Shown here piece after piece: positions 54,437 through 64,000 of a DNA stretch of 64,000 nucleotides; the stretch's first letter is position 1; every line of letters begins with the position of its first letter. Origin of the DNA: an uncultured Desulfuromonadales bacterium (GTDB taxonomy: Bacteria; Desulfobacterota; Desulfuromonadia; Geobacterales; Pseudopelobacteraceae). The position numbers and the translations under genes were made by a program. The notes under the pieces are model-generated. The model ran no database searches, was not told where the DNA came from, and saw nothing but the letters and a program-made list of their open reading frames with translations. The stretch lies in the NCBI GenBank assembly GCA_903868145.1, contig CAIPTY010000071.1, forward strand, positions 1-64,000, written 5' to 3'.

Positions 54437-57400
54437 GTTTTTCTCCCTTCCACTTCCGCTTCAGCCATCCGCCCAGATCATCCATGTAGGTGTACATGAC
54501 CGGCACCACCAGCAGTGTCAGCAATGTCGAAGTCATGAGTCCTCCCACCACGGCGCGGGCCATGGGGGCGCGCATCTCCGCCCCGGCTCCAATGGCCAGA
54601 AAGAGGGGCAGCATGCCGAAGATCATGGCAAGCGTAGTCATGATGATTGGCCGGAGCCTGGTGCGACCGGCCAGGATGACCGCTTCGCGCCTCTCCATAC
54701 CATCCCGTTTCCGCAGCACCTTGGCGTAATCAACCAGCAGGATGGCGTTTTTGGTGACCAGTCCCATCAGCATGATCAGGCCGATCAGGCTCATGATATT
54801 GACCGTATCGCCGGTCAGTTTGAGCATGCCTGCCATGCCAACGATGGAGAGCGGCAGGGACAGCATGATGGCGAACGGTTCGAAGAAGGACTCAAACTGG
54901 GCGGCCAGGATCAGGAAGACAAAGATCACCGCCAGCAGCAGCGACTCTCCCATGTAGCCGAAGGACTCTGCCATATCCTCGGCCTCGCCGGAAAGGTCGA
55001 TGCGATAGCCGGGCGGCATGTTGATCCGTTTGGCAGCCGCGTCCACATGCTTGGCCGCAGTGCCGATGGGAAGATTGTCCAGATTGGCCGAAACCGTCAC
55101 CTGGCGGGCCAGGTCGCGGCGGTTGATCTCGCTGGGAGAGGTGGCGACACGCACCGCAGCCAGACTGGATAGCGGAACCAGTTTGCTTCCGCCAGTGCTC
55201 TTTGGCACAGAAATCTTCAGGTCGCCGACCTGGTCCGTATTCTGGCGCAGACGTTCAGGAAGACGGATCCGGACATCCACGGCATCACCATCCTCATCTT
55301 CGTATGTGCTGACGGCCTCGCCCCCTACCAGCCGCCCCAAGGTACCGACAATGTCGCTGGTGGTCACACCGGCCGAGAGCGCCTTCTCCCGGTCAATTTT
55401 GAGCCGGTATTCGGGGATGTCATGTTCCAGTGTCACCGAAAGATCCACAATCCCCGGCACCTTGTAGAGCTCTTCCTTCAACTTCTGCCCCAACTGTTTG
55501 AGGACAGTCAGATCGTCCCCCTTCAGGTTGACGTTGAGCGGCTTCTGGGCACCGCCGATCTGTCCCACCTCTTCGATGGAGAACGTGATCCCGGCGATGT
55601 TCCGCAAACGCTCGCGCACCACCCGCTGCAGCTCGAACTGTCCCCGTTTACGCTGATTGCGCTCCCTGAGCTTGAGGTAAACCAGGCCATCACGCACGGT
55701 GCCGTTGTCACCTGCGCCGATTGTGGCGTAACTGTGATCGATCTCGGAGATATCCTTCAGGGTTGCCAGGATAGCGTTCAGGCGGTTTCCGGTCTCGGCC
55801 ATGCTGGCGTCCGGGGCGGTTTTGAAGGAGACCTGGAACTCACCTTTGTCATACAGCGCCATAAAGGAGGATTCCAGGGTACTGAAGATCAAGATACCGG
55901 TCACAAAGGCACCCAAAGCCAGCACCATGACAGTTTTTCGATGATCCAGAGCCCAGCCGATGGCTGAGCGGTACCTGTCGGCAGTTGCATCGAACCAGGT
56001 GTTGAAACGTTCCAGCCAGCGGGCCAGCCCTTTGCGTTTGCCCTTCAGATGGATGGACGGATCGTGCCAGCGGGAGGAGAGCATCGGGTCGAGGGTGAAG
56101 GAGACGAACAGCGAGACCAGTACTGCAAAGGCCACGCTGATCCCGAACTGGAAAAAGAAGCGTCCCACGATGCCGCGCATGAAGGCCACCGGGACGAAAA
56201 CCGCCATGATTGAGAGAGACGTGGCAAAGACCGCCATGCCGATCTCGGCGGTACCGAAGCGCGAGGCCTCGAAGTGGTCCTTGCCCATCTCCAGGTGTCG
56301 CACGATATTTTCCCGGACGACGATGGCATCGTCGATCAGCATTCCGATGGCCAGCGACAGCGCCATCAGAGTCATTACGTTGAGAGTCATCCCCATGGCG
56401 TTCATGATGATGTAGCTGGAGATGACCGAGATCGGCAGGGTCACACCGGTAATCACCGTTGAGCGCCAGGAGTTGATGAAGCAGAATACAATCAGCACCG
56501 TCAGGATACCGCCGATAATCAGGGTGGTCTGCACATCCTCCAGGGATTCGCGGGTCATGATGGTGCCGTCACGTACCATGCTCAGCTCGATCCCCGGCGG
56601 CAATTCCTTGCGAACCTTCTCCATGGCCCGCTTGACATTGTCCACCAGTTGAACTTCGTTACCGCCCGACTGTTTGTATATGTCCAGGCCGATGGCCGGT
56701 CGGCCGTTAAGGAGAGCCAGCTTGCGCTGTTCCTCCGTGCCATCGGTGACCTGCGCCACCTCTCCCAGGGTGATGGGGCGGCCATTTCTCTGGGCCACGG
56801 CCATCCGGCGGTACTGCTCGGCCCGCTCCGGCTTGCCGTCGATGCGCATCGGATATTCGGCGGCGCCCTTGGTCAGGCGGCCAAGCGGAGTGTTGGTGTT
56901 CTCCGACTTGATGCCGTTGACCACATCGTTTACTCCGAGAGCCAGACTATCCATCCGCGTCGGATCAAGCTCCACCTGGATTTCGCGCGTCTGGCCACCG
57001 ACCATGTCCACTTTGCCGACTCCGGCCACACTCTCGAAGCGTTTCTTGATCTTCTTCTCAACAAGTATGGTCAATTCACGGGGGGAGATTGCGTCCGATC
57101 TTACCGCCAGCGCCGCCACCGGAGCAGCGTTGAAATCCAGCTTCTGGATGATCGGCTCCTCGATCCCCTGGGGCAGTGTGCCACGGATGGAGCCGATCTT
57201 GCCGCGCACCTCCTGGGCGGCGTCGTTGACCCGCTGCTCCAGTTGGAATTGCACCATCACGGATGAAACACCCTCACGGGAGGTGGAGAAAACATGTTTG
57301 ACCCCGGCGATCTGGTTGACCGATTCCTCGATGCGCTTGGAAACCTCGCGCTCCAAAGTTTCCGGTGATGCGCCGGGAAAGGTGGTCACGATGGAGACCA

Positions 57401-57530
57401 TGGGAAACTCCACGTTGGGGAACATCTCAACCCCCAGCCGTTTGAAGGAGAAGATCCCCAACGTGACCAGCGTCAGCATCATGACCGTGGCAAAAACCGG
57501 GCGTTTTATGGAGAGATCGGAAAGGATCAT
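54429..57530 (-). CDS. RND efflux pump inner-membrane transporter (AcrB/HAE-1 type)
   Basis: The 1033-residue protein has the 12-helix, two-large-loop RND layout. It opens [20 protein letters not shown], has the porter region ([37 protein letters not shown]) and the charged [14 protein letters not shown] pair of Asp in helix 4 needed for proton flow. [20 protein letters not shown] lies in helix 10-11. It is driven by the proton gradient and exports drugs or other toxic compounds. It overlaps the tolC-like start by 8 bases. Its fusion-protein partner lies three genes upstream (59.0-60.1 kb). The substrate is unknown. Confidence 0.93.
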   Translation of the reverse strand: MILSDLSIKRPVFATVMMLTLVTLGIFSFKRLGVEMFPNVEFPMVSIVTTFPGASPETLEREVSKRIEESVNQIAGVKHVFSTSREGVSSVMVQFQLEQRVNDAAQEVRGKIGSIRGTLPQGIEEPIIQKLDFNAAPVAALAVRSDAISPRELTILVEKKIKKRFESVAGVGKVDMVGGQTREIQVELDPTRMDSLALGVNDVVNGIKSENTNTPLGRLTKGAAEYPMRIDGKPERAEQYRRMAVAQRNGRPITLGEVAQVTDGTEEQRKLALLNGRPAIGLDIYKQSGGNEVQLVDNVKRAMEKVRKELPPGIELSMVRDGTIMTRESLEDVQTTLIIGGILTVLIVFCFINSWRSTVITGVTLPISVISSYIIMNAMGMTLNVMTLMALSLAIGMLIDDAIVVRENIVRHLEMGKDHFEASRFGTAEIGMAVFATSLSIMAVFVPVAFMRGIVGRFFFQFGISVAFAVLVSLFVSFTLDPMLSSRWHDPSIHLKGKRKGLARWLERFNTWFDATADRYRSAIGWALDHRKTVMVLALGAFVTGILIFSTLESSFMALYDKGEFQVSFKTAPDASMAETGNRLNAILATLKDISEIDHSYATIGAGDNGTVRDGLVYLKLRERNQRKRGQFELQRVVRERLRNIAGITFSIEEVGQIGGAQKPLNVNLKGDDLTVLKQLGQKLKEELYKVPGIVDLSVTLEHDIPEYRLKIDREKALSAGVTTSDIVGTLGRLVGGEAVSTYEDEDGDAVDVRIRLPERLRQNTDQVGDLKISVPKSTGGSKLVPLSSLAAVRVATSPSEINRRDLARQVTVSANLDNLPIGTAAKHVDAAAKRINMPPGYRIDLSGEAEDMAESFGYMGESLLLAVIFVFLILAAQFESFFEPFAIMLSLPLSIVGMAGMLKLTGDTVNIMSLIGLIMLMGLVTKNAILLVDYAKVLRKRDGMERREAVILAGRTRLRPIIMTTLAMIFGMLPLFLAIGAGAEMRAPMARAVVGGLMTSTLLTLLVVPVMYTYMDDLGGWLKRKWKGEKHA

Positions 57531-57720
57531 GCTATTCCAGTTTCCTTTTGTGGTTCTGCTTCTAAAACCGGGGGATTAATTTTCCCTTGACCGCTTGACA
57601 TGAACTGAGATTCATCCATGCCGTTCTTACAATATTCTTACCGCACAGAAAGCAACTTGCGGCCACAGGAACCAGCCTGAGCGGCACGCGCACCAATACT
57701 GCCCGCAACCTGAAAAAATC

Positions 57721-58176
57721 CTATACCGTTGCCGTATGGCCGATCGGGTACCCTGCACAGCTTCCGGTCAGTTTTTCCCTCATGCTTTCCATCACCGTCT
57801 GCTCGCCACCGAGACCTTCAGCAGCCTTGACGTTAATGGCCAGCGGAAGCAATCCCAGCAGCATGTTCCGCAGATTGCCGCATCCATCCCCGCCACCCAG
57901 CGCCTCCACAATCTTCCGGTTCAATCCCTTGCCGATGGTCACGCCCACCAACTGCTCCAGACGGTCTGCCGCGTGGCGGCACTCGTTCTCGGGGCATTTG
58001 CGGAATTCCGCCTGTGCGGCCTCAATGCTCAGCGACTCACCATTGACCAGCACCTCCATCAGAATGTCATGGTAGATGTCTTTCATGTTGGCAGTCAGGG
58101 CTATGCGGCCATCATCGCGCAGTGAGATGCCATAGCGGATATCACGCTGGAAACGGTCCATCAGGTTGCGGGGCAT
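57721..58176 (-). CDS. DUF2889 protein
   Basis: The 151-residue protein matches the DUF2889 pattern: an N-terminal strand-rich part, IYHDILMEVLVNGESLSIEA (a possible metal His), and CGNLRNMLLGLLPLAINV with a CRHA cysteine-histidine pair. The function is unknown. It starts two bases after the metallo-beta-lactamase-fold gene, and a 190-base gap with no recognised feature separates it from the pump gene. Confidence 0.7.
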   Translation of the reverse strand: MPRNLMDRFQRDIRYGISLRDDGRIALTANMKDIYHDILMEVLVNGESLSIEAAQAEFRKCPENECRHAADRLEQLVGVTIGKGLNRKIVEALGGGDGCGNLRNMLLGLLPLAINVKAAEGLGGEQTVMESMREKLTGSCAGYPIGHTATV

Positions 58177-58178
58177 GG

Positions 58179-58988
58179 CTACTTCCAGACCAGTGTTTCG
58201 CCGACCTTCATCTGGCGCATGATCCCGGCCAGTCCGACCTTTTCCAGCTCAAGCCGGAACTGTTCCGCCGTTCCAGTCAGCGCCGGGTTCGTGCCGAAGT
58301 GCATCGGTACCGCCATCTTCGGCTTGACCAGCTTGACCGCCTGGGCGGCGTCCACCGGCCCCATGGTGAATTTGTCGCCGATACAGACAAGCATCACGTC
58401 AACCTTCGAGGCCAGCGAGGACATGTCGTAGAACAGATCGGTGTCGCCGGTATGATAGATGCGCGGCCCCCCCGCGACCGATATCAGGAAGCCACCGGCA
58501 TGGCCGGCATAGATCGGCCCCTTGTCAGTATCCATGCTGTCACCGTGGACAGCCGAGACAAATTTCACCGAGACCTCCCCATCCAGAAGGCTGAGTCCAC
58601 CGCCAAAACTGCCGGTCATGCCCCTTTCGGCCTGTTTTTCCGGGTATCCCTTGTAGGCCACCAGCGCCTTTTGCAGGTCAAAGGTTGCCACCAGTTTTGC
58701 CCCGGTCCTCCGGGCTATCTCCACCGCGTCCCCGATGTGGTCGCCATGACCGTGGGTGATGAAAATAAGGTCAACTCTGGTGAGCGACTCCAGATCCTTC
58801 TTGCCGTTGGCGGCATTGGCCGGGTTGGTGATCCAGGGATCCACCAGCAGCACCTTACCGGACGGCGTGACCACCCTGAAGGCGGAATGCCCGTACCAGG
58901 TGATCTCGGCCGAAGCCGCAAAAGCGGGCACGGCGCAACACACACACATCAGACACATCATCATGATCCTGAAAATCGGCTTTCTCAT
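58179..58988 (-). CDS. Exported metallo-beta-lactamase-fold hydrolase (UPF0173-like)
   Basis: The 269-residue protein has a signal peptide ([19 protein letters not shown], cut near AFA|AS). The MBL metal site is [11 protein letters not shown], with further ligands in [21 protein letters not shown] and the C-terminal [29 protein letters not shown] is typical of UPF0173/UlaG-like hydrolases. The ATG at 58988 has GGAGG 8 bases upstream; earlier ATGs overlap that site. Most UPF0173 members are cytoplasmic, so export is unusual. The substrate is unknown. It lies between the pump's fusion protein and DUF2889. Confidence 0.82.
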   Translation of the reverse strand: MRKPIFRIMMMCLMCVCCAVPAFAASAEITWYGHSAFRVVTPSGKVLLVDPWITNPANAANGKKDLESLTRVDLIFITHGHGDHIGDAVEIARRTGAKLVATFDLQKALVAYKGYPEKQAERGMTGSFGGGLSLLDGEVSVKFVSAVHGDSMDTDKGPIYAGHAGGFLISVAGGPRIYHTGDTDLFYDMSSLASKVDVMLVCIGDKFTMGPVDAAQAVKLVKPKMAVPMHFGTNPALTGTAEQFRLELEKVGLAGIMRQMKVGETLVWK

Positions 58989-59004
58989 CCGGTGTACCTC
59001 CATG

Positions 59005-60144
59005 TTATTTTGGTGTGGCAACGGCCACTTTCTCTCCATCCTTGAGATTGAAGCCTCCGCGAATAACGTACTGCTCCCCCTGTTTCAGTCCTGTGGCCAC
59101 CTCCATCAGTTCCCCATTCAGGGCACCGGCTGTAATATCGCGCCGATGGGCGACGCCCTTTTCAACAACAAACAGGCTTCCGGTTCGTTTTGCCATGTCG
59201 AGCCTGTCGATAGCGCTGCGCGGCACCTGCAGCACAGCGCTGCGCCTGTCGATAACGATGCGCCCCTTTGCAAAAAGGCCGCCCTTGAGGATTTCCGGTT
59301 CATTCCGCACCTCTGCGATTACCTTCAGGGAACGGTCTGCCGTGCTCAGCTCCGGATTGATGAACATGACCGTGCCCAGGAACATCCGCCCCGGCAGTGC
59401 ATCCACAGAGAACTCGAGCGCCTGTCCGGTCTTAACCCTGCCCGAATCAGCGGATGAAACCGTCACCGTCAGGTTGAGCAGCCGGTTGTCCACAATACGG
59501 AAGATCGGCTTGCCGACGGCGGCATCACTGGCCAGGTCACCCACGTTCACATCCCGCAGGGCGACAATCCCATTGAGCGGAGCCACCACCGAGCCCTTTG
59601 CCAGGCGCGCCCTGATCTGGCGCAGCTCTTCATGGGCAACCCCGACCAGCGCACGGGCAGCGTCAACGCGGGTCTTTGATGCTTCATATTCGGTTCTGGC
59701 GTCATCCACGGCCTGCTGGGTTGCCAGGCCCGATTCCTTCAGTTTGAGCATGCGTTCCTGTTCGCGCTCTGCCCGGTTGGCTGCAACCTGAGCCTGGGCC
59801 AAACCTGCTTTTGACGACTTCAGCGATGCTTCGGCCCGCTTGACCAGCGCCTCGGTTTCAGCGATATCGATCTGCGCCAGCGGCTGTCCTTTCCTGACCC
59901 GCACCCATTCGGTAACAAAGACCTGTTTCACCAGTCCCGGTATCTGGGTCTTTACATCGGCAGAGAATTTGGGTTCCAGGCTGCCGGTCACTTCAATGCC
60001 GTCGATCAGCTCCGCAGGTGTTGCTCTGGCAACCTCAACAGCGACGGGGGCTTTGGCTGCCTGCCCCGCACTCTCCTGTCGCGTGCCGCAGCCAGTCAGC
60101 ATGCAGTATATCACCAGCATTGCACACAGATAAACGTGCCTCAT
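59005..60144 (-). CDS. RND efflux membrane fusion lipoprotein
   Basis: The 379-residue protein has a lipobox ([10 protein letters not shown]). It then has the HlyD/AcrA order: a lipoyl half ([17 protein letters not shown]), a coiled-coil hairpin (residues about 105-190, [19 protein letters not shown]), the second lipoyl half ([19 protein letters not shown]), a beta-barrel and a final strand domain. It bridges the pump and the outer-membrane channel. The ATG at 60144 has AAGGGG upstream and begins the signal; the longer frame above it overlaps the ATPase gene. It is the promoter-side gene of the pump cluster. Confidence 0.92.
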   Translation of the reverse strand: MRHVYLCAMLVIYCMLTGCGTRQESAGQAAKAPVAVEVARATPAELIDGIEVTGSLEPKFSADVKTQIPGLVKQVFVTEWVRVRKGQPLAQIDIAETEALVKRAEASLKSSKAGLAQAQVAANRAEREQERMLKLKESGLATQQAVDDARTEYEASKTRVDAARALVGVAHEELRQIRARLAKGSVVAPLNGIVALRDVNVGDLASDAAVGKPIFRIVDNRLLNLTVTVSSADSGRVKTGQALEFSVDALPGRMFLGTVMFINPELSTADRSLKVIAEVRNEPEILKGGLFAKGRIVIDRRSAVLQVPRSAIDRLDMAKRTGSLFVVEKGVAHRRDITAGALNGELMEVATGLKQGEQYVIRGGFNLKDGEKVAVATPK

Positions 60145-60182
60145 CCTGTAACCCCTTCTCGGTATGCACTCAATCATTCGAA

Positions 60183-60932
60183 TCAATTTGGAAGCCAGAT
60201 CCCCGCACCCATTGCCATACCGATGTCGCGACACCCGAGGTAATCGCTGTGGATACGAAGCCCGTTTTCTGCTATCGACATGCCGACCTCGACCTTGTGG
60301 AAGGCTTCGTTGCGGCTCCGGTCCGCCACCAGGAGAACGGTGGATTTGATCTGTCGCAGCTTGAGATAAATTTCAGAGATGTTTTTGAGGTTTTCCGGAA
60401 AGAAATCCTCGATGGGATCGAGAACGATCAACTTGCATTTGAAATATTCGCTGAACTGGTGCAGGTAGGCGTAGGTCTTGGTCATGCTGCCGGAGACATC
60501 GACCAGATGCGGCGATACGCCGAAACACTCATCGAACAGGGAAATATGTGTGAGATTGTCCAGGTTCTCGTCGATACGTGCCGAAAGCTCGGGCAGACTT
60601 CTCCACTCCCTGACCAGTCGTTTAAAACGGCGATGACTGTCCTCATCCGTGTCCCGGGCGTTGATGAACAGAACCTTCCCCGGTTGAAGGCAACGGTAGC
60701 GGTCAAGGAATGGCAGGCCGAAGGCCACCGACATGGCCAGTTGAGTCGCCAGCGTGGTCTTGCCGAAAATCTCGCCGGTCTGCAGCGACACCAGGGCATT
60801 GGCGGGAATCAGTTCATCGATCAGGTACTCTTCCGGTCGCGGCGGGACGAACGCGCGTTTCTGCCATTCACTTATGCCCAATTGCTGGGCAAAGGGATTT
60901 TCATCAATTCTCAAGTTGGCTGTGATGGTCAT
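60183..60932 (-). CDS. RepA-like AAA ATPase (AAA_25 type)
   Basis: The 249-residue protein resembles RepA/KaiC-like ATPases. A nucleotide loop reads VSLQTGEIFGKTTLATQLAM, with a Thr where the first Gly of Walker A should be. Walker B is IVLDPIEDFFPE, and AVAFGLPFLDRY and TVLLVADRSRNEAF follow. Such ATPases act in plasmid replication or as regulators; the weak loop makes ATP use uncertain. The ATG at 60932 has AGG 8 bases upstream; the GTG at 60941 overlaps that site. It sits between ahcY (54 bases) and the fusion-protein gene (38 bases). The role is unknown. Confidence 0.7.
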   Translation of the reverse strand: MTITANLRIDENPFAQQLGISEWQKRAFVPPRPEEYLIDELIPANALVSLQTGEIFGKTTLATQLAMSVAFGLPFLDRYRCLQPGKVLFINARDTDEDSHRRFKRLVREWRSLPELSARIDENLDNLTHISLFDECFGVSPHLVDVSGSMTKTYAYLHQFSEYFKCKLIVLDPIEDFFPENLKNISEIYLKLRQIKSTVLLVADRSRNEAFHKVEVGMSIAENGLRIHSDYLGCRDIGMAMGAGIWLPN

Positions 60933-60985
60933 GTTTTGCACCTGTCGGAAAAAAATGGGCGACCCGTGAGGCCGCCCCTATGCAA

Positions 60986-62380
60986 TCAGTATCTGTAATG
61001 TTCCGCCTTATAGGGCCCTGAAACCGGTACCCCGATATAATCGGCCTGCTCTTTGGTCAATTCGGATAACTGGGCGTTCAGCTTCTTCAACTGAAGGCGG
61101 GCCACCTTCTCGTCCAGATGCTTGGGCAGGACATACACCCCGACCGGGTAGTCGGAATTACGGGTGAACAGCTCGATCTGGGCGATGGTCTGGTTGGCAA
61201 AGGAGGAGGACATGACGTAACTGGGGTGGCCGGTGCCGCAGCCCAGATTGACCAGACGCCCTTTGGCCAGCAGGATGATCCGCTTGCCGTCAGGAAAGAT
61301 GACGTGATCCACCTGGGGCTTGATCTCCTCCCACTGGTATTTTTCCAGCGCCGCGACCTCGATCTCGTTGTCGAAGTGTCCGATGTTGCAGACGATGGCC
61401 TGATCCTTCATGGCTGCCATGTGGTCATGGGTGATGACGTGGTAGTTGCCGGTGCAGGTCACGAAGATGTCAGCCTTGTCGGCGGCATACTCCATGGTCA
61501 CCACGCGGTACCCTTCCATGGCGGCCTGCAGGGCGCAGATCGGGTCGACCTCGGTCACCCAGACCTGGGCCGACAGTGCACGCATGGCCTGGGCCGAACC
61601 TTTTCCCACATCGCCGTAGCCGCAGATCAGAGCCACCTTGCCCGCGATCATCACATCGGTGGCACGCTTGATGCCGTCCACCAGCGACTCGCGACAGCCG
61701 TAGAGGTTGTCAAATTTGGACTTGGTAACCGAGTCGTTGACGTTGATGGCCGGGAATTTCAGATCACCCCGCTCATGCATCTGGTACAGGCGGTGTACGC
61801 CTGTGGTGGTCTCTTCCGTCACCCCCTTGACCTGAGCCAGTCGGACAGAGTACCAGGTCGGATCAACGGCCAGCTTGGCCTTGATGGCGGCAAACAGAAT
61901 GGTCTCCTCCTCGGAGCCGGCCTTTGCCAGTACGGAGAGATCCTTCTCGGCCTTCGCGCCCAGGTGCAGTAGCAGGGTGGCATCACCGCCGTCGTCCAGG
62001 ATCATGTTGGAGAAACCGCCGTCGGACCACTCGAAGATGCGGTGGGTGTAATCCCAGTACTGCTCCAGGGTCTCGCCCTTAACGGCAAAGACCGGCACCC
62101 CGCCGGCAGCAATGGCTGCGGCGGCGTGGTCCTGAGTTGAGAATATATTGCAGGAAGCCCAGCGAACTTCTGCCCCCAGGGTGGTCAGAGTCTCGATCAG
62201 CACCGCGGTCTGGATGGTCATATGGAGCGAACCGGTGACTCGGGCGCCTTTGAGCGGCTGTGCGGAGGCAAACTCCTCGCGGATGGCCATCAATCCCGGC
62301 ATCTCGGTCTCGGCGATCCTGATCTCCTTGCGGCCCCAATCGGCCAGTTTAAGGTCTGCTACGATGAAATCCTGTGACAT
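60986..62380 (-). CDS. ahcY: Adenosylhomocysteinase
   Basis: The 464-residue NAD-dependent enzyme splits S-adenosylhomocysteine into adenosine and homocysteine, closing the SAM cycle. It has the substrate-binding [21 protein letters not shown], the NAD loop [20 protein letters not shown] and the C-terminal signature [20 protein letters not shown]...YRY. AAAGGAG lies just before the start. The 74-base leader is too short and lacks the SAH-riboswitch motifs. Many radical-SAM and methylation reactions, for example BzaF, make the cycle important in this organism. Confidence 0.97.
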   Translation of the reverse strand: MSQDFIVADLKLADWGRKEIRIAETEMPGLMAIREEFASAQPLKGARVTGSLHMTIQTAVLIETLTTLGAEVRWASCNIFSTQDHAAAAIAAGGVPVFAVKGETLEQYWDYTHRIFEWSDGGFSNMILDDGGDATLLLHLGAKAEKDLSVLAKAGSEEETILFAAIKAKLAVDPTWYSVRLAQVKGVTEETTTGVHRLYQMHERGDLKFPAINVNDSVTKSKFDNLYGCRESLVDGIKRATDVMIAGKVALICGYGDVGKGSAQAMRALSAQVWVTEVDPICALQAAMEGYRVVTMEYAADKADIFVTCTGNYHVITHDHMAAMKDQAIVCNIGHFDNEIEVAALEKYQWEEIKPQVDHVIFPDGKRIILLAKGRLVNLGCGTGHPSYVMSSSFANQTIAQIELFTRNSDYPVGVYVLPKHLDEKVARLQLKKLNAQLSELTKEQADYIGVPVSGPYKAEHYRY

Positions 62381-62454
62381 CTAGTTTCTCCTTTTGAGTA
62401 GTGATGTTCAATTATACGTGGATAAGCCGGTGACTGTATCCTATGGTGATGAAG

Positions 62455-64000
62455 CTATCCGACCGAAACCAGCACCAGCCGGAAACCGAATCCATTGTAG
62501 CGGCAGCCGGGGACGCCTCCGTCGCGGTTGGATGACGTGGCGTAGCTTGCGGCGTTGCACCAGCCGCCGCCACGAAAGACGCGATAGAGACCCGTTGAGG
62601 GGCCGGTTGGATCTATAAAGGCATCGGCCGTGTAGTCGCCATGCCAATCCTGGCACCACTCGAAAACATTGCCGTGCATATCGTGCAGCCCCCACGCATT
62701 GGGTTTCTTCTTTCCCACAGGCTGGGTCTGGCTGCCGGAGTTTGCGCTGTACCAGGCATAGTCACCCAGTTGGGACTCGTCATCGCCAAAGCAGTAGATT
62801 CCCGTTGAACCGGCCCGGCAGGCATACTCCCATTCCGCCTCGGTCGGCAGACGATAGCTGCCCTTATTCATGGTGTTCAGGCGCTTGATAAACTCCTGGC
62901 AATCTTCCCACGACACCATCTCCACCGGACGATCCGGATTCTTGAAATGGCTGGGGTTGGTGCCCATCACCGTCTCCCACTGGATCTGGGTTACGGGGTA
63001 CTTGCCCAGATGGAAATCCTTGCTTATTGATACCTGGTGGATCGGGCCGCTGGTTTCATCACCCATCATGAAGATTCCGGCCGGAACCGGACAAAAATCG
63101 AATCGCGCCGGAATAACAGTTTTCCGGCTCTTCGTGACAGTCCGCGTTTTGGTCAGTATCTCGGTTACCGCCTTTTTGAAGAGTCCTCCAGGCTTGATGA
63201 CAACCTTTTCCTGATAGCTTTCCTGCTCATGATATATCTCATCGCGTGTTTTGGAGGATTCCATTGTTATCATGATTGGCAGGCGCTGTGCTCCGGCAAT
63301 CATGTCATCCAGCCGTTGAACGACCGCCAGCATATCCAGCAACGGCCAGCTTTCACCATTTTCCAGAAAGTCCTTAAGCTGCCGGATCGCCTTTAATACG
63401 GTTTCCTCAGGGCTTCGCTCAAGAATCCGTTTTAATTGATCCAGACCCTCACGTATCTTCGGCACCGCCTGGCGATGCTTTTCTTTGCGCATGGCATCCA
63501 GAAAGCTGCGCAGCTTCTCGTCATGCCGCTGAAAATCATCATCACCGGCGGCCTTGATCGTATAGAAACGGTCGACATCAATTGCCTTGCTCAGGAGCGG
63601 CAACGCGGAATCAAGCTCGCCCAGCGCAATACGCACCTTGGCGGCCTGAAACAGTGCCTCGCCCAGATCGGGATTGATAGCCAGAGCCTGCTCCGTATGC
63701 ACAAGTCCTTCCTTCATTTTACCCTGGCAATAGGCCGCCCACCCGGCGGAGAGAAATGCCTGGGCGGCGTGATCGGGATAATCGGTTCTGGCGTACCGGG
63801 CGGCCAGGGCAAAGGATTCCTCAGCATCAGCAAGATCAATCAGCGACATATCGCCATTGACAAAACCGAGCCGGAGAGTCCCCTTCATCTGGTGAAAACG
63901 CCACCCCAGTTTATAACCGGCAGAGGTATGGTCACCGCTGATCGCCTTGTCCAGCGATTCCACGCACTCAAGGTACAGACCCTGGCGGAAGGCGTCGCGA
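62455..64000 (-). CDS. FGE-sulfatase (SUMF1) domain protein with TPR-like N-terminus, partial
   Basis: The frame is open to the window edge, so the 5' end is missing; 63961-63963 (GTG) is not a convincing start because coding continues above it (ADAFRQGLYLECVESL). Residues before 63200 form helical TPR-like repeats (AAQAFLSAGWAAYCQGKMKE, ALAINPDLGEALFQAA) and a coiled coil. The C-terminal 230 residues are a formylglycine-generating-enzyme-like domain: VPAGIFMMGDE, RLPTEAEWEYACRAG, NAWGLHDMHGNVFEW and GGGWCNAASYATSSNR. True formylglycine enzymes need two specific cysteines, which I cannot confirm. Many such domains are non-enzymatic. The upstream missing part may hold an effector domain. Confidence 0.75.
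   Translation of the reverse strand, partial: RDAFRQGLYLECVESLDKAISGDHTSAGYKLGWRFHQMKGTLRLGFVNGDMSLIDLADAEESFALAARYARTDYPDHAAQAFLSAGWAAYCQGKMKEGLVHTEQALAINPDLGEALFQAAKVRIALGELDSALPLLSKAIDVDRFYTIKAAGDDDFQRHDEKLRSFLDAMRKEKHRQAVPKIREGLDQLKRILERSPEETVLKAIRQLKDFLENGESWPLLDMLAVVQRLDDMIAGAQRLPIMITMESSKTRDEIYHEQESYQEKVVIKPGGLFKKAVTEILTKTRTVTKSRKTVIPARFDFCPVPAGIFMMGDETSGPIHQVSISKDFHLGKYPVTQIQWETVMGTNPSHFKNPDRPVEMVSWEDCQEFIKRLNTMNKGSYRLPTEAEWEYACRAGSTGIYCFGDDESQLGDYAWYSANSGSQTQPVGKKKPNAWGLHDMHGNVFEWCQDWHGDYTADAFIDPTGPSTGLYRVFRGGGWCNAASYATSSNRDGGVPGCRYNGFGFRLVLVSVG

Noticed and set aside
57531-57720. Possible small gene or RNA in the gap before the RND pump gene
   Set aside because: No open frame with a ribosome site, no strong stem and no recognised promoter was found in these 190 bases.
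62381-62454. SAH riboswitch before ahcY
   Set aside because: The gap is only 74 bases and contains none of the conserved blocks; just a normal ribosome site is seen.

Overview
The window looks like a chromosomal segment of a strictly anaerobic or microaerophilic Gram-negative bacterium of the Geobacter/Desulfuromonadota type. This placement is an inference. It rests on a periplasm-facing Hyb-type NiFe hydrogenase under a sigma-54 promoter, an anaerobic cobamide lower-ligand gene (a ThiC paralog) in a B12-riboswitch operon, many two-component systems, a ZapA/ZapB/6S RNA/fau/RNase Y order, and a roadblock-ftsY-smc neighbourhood. No rRNA, tRNA, CRISPR array, transposase or prophage was seen.

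Bases 1-345 are a patchwork of gene tails: a DUF559-like nuclease end, an ExbD/TolR-like end, and then a groEL cut after about 198 codons. The complete groES and a perfect CIRCE operator follow. Bases 1480-7205 hold a cobalamin riboswitch, a terminator and cobU-cobT-cobS-bzaF. This operon is split between cobT and cobS by about 1.7 kb carrying a VapBC-like toxin-antitoxin pair and a GIY-YIG nuclease gene. Then come bcp, hpt and prmC (7.3-9.2 kb).

Bases 9.4-14.8 kb form a BaeSR-type envelope stress system. The regulator pair diverges from an exported Tyr/Pro-rich protein, a glycine-zipper lipoprotein, a Spy/CpxP-type chaperone and a VCBS-like protein. Bases 14.9-23.3 kb are more accessory: a bacteriohemerythrin, a small unknown protein, two alpha/beta hydrolases, a single-chain EutB-EutC ethanolamine ammonia-lyase coupled to a lipoprotein lipase, a small lipoprotein, a DUF2786 protein and a caspase-like protein with four YPxG repeats.

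Bases 23.4-33.8 kb are conserved housekeeping genes on the minus strand: tyrS, ymdB, rny, fau, a probable 6S RNA, zapA, zapB, ftsY, a roadblock protein and smc. Bases 33.8-47.1 kb hold an hsdM remnant, phoB/phoR, a small zinc-ribbon-like protein, a sugar nucleotidyltransferase fused to a PMM-like domain, a response regulator/histidine kinase pair, cysS, an MFS transporter and an NtrC/NtrB-type pair. The NtrC-type regulator diverges from hybOABCD (47.4-53.1 kb) and is the natural candidate to activate its sigma-54 promoter.

Bases 53.0-60.1 kb encode an RND efflux pump on the minus strand (membrane fusion protein, metallo-beta-lactamase-fold protein, DUF2889 protein, RND pump, TolC-like protein). 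Then follow a RepA-like ATPase, ahcY and an FGE-sulfatase-domain protein that runs off the window end. A short family of inverted CACAGAGACACGGAG-type repeats occurs at 24.6, 50.8 and 54.3 kb. The last copy lies in frame inside the signal-peptide region of the tolC-like gene.
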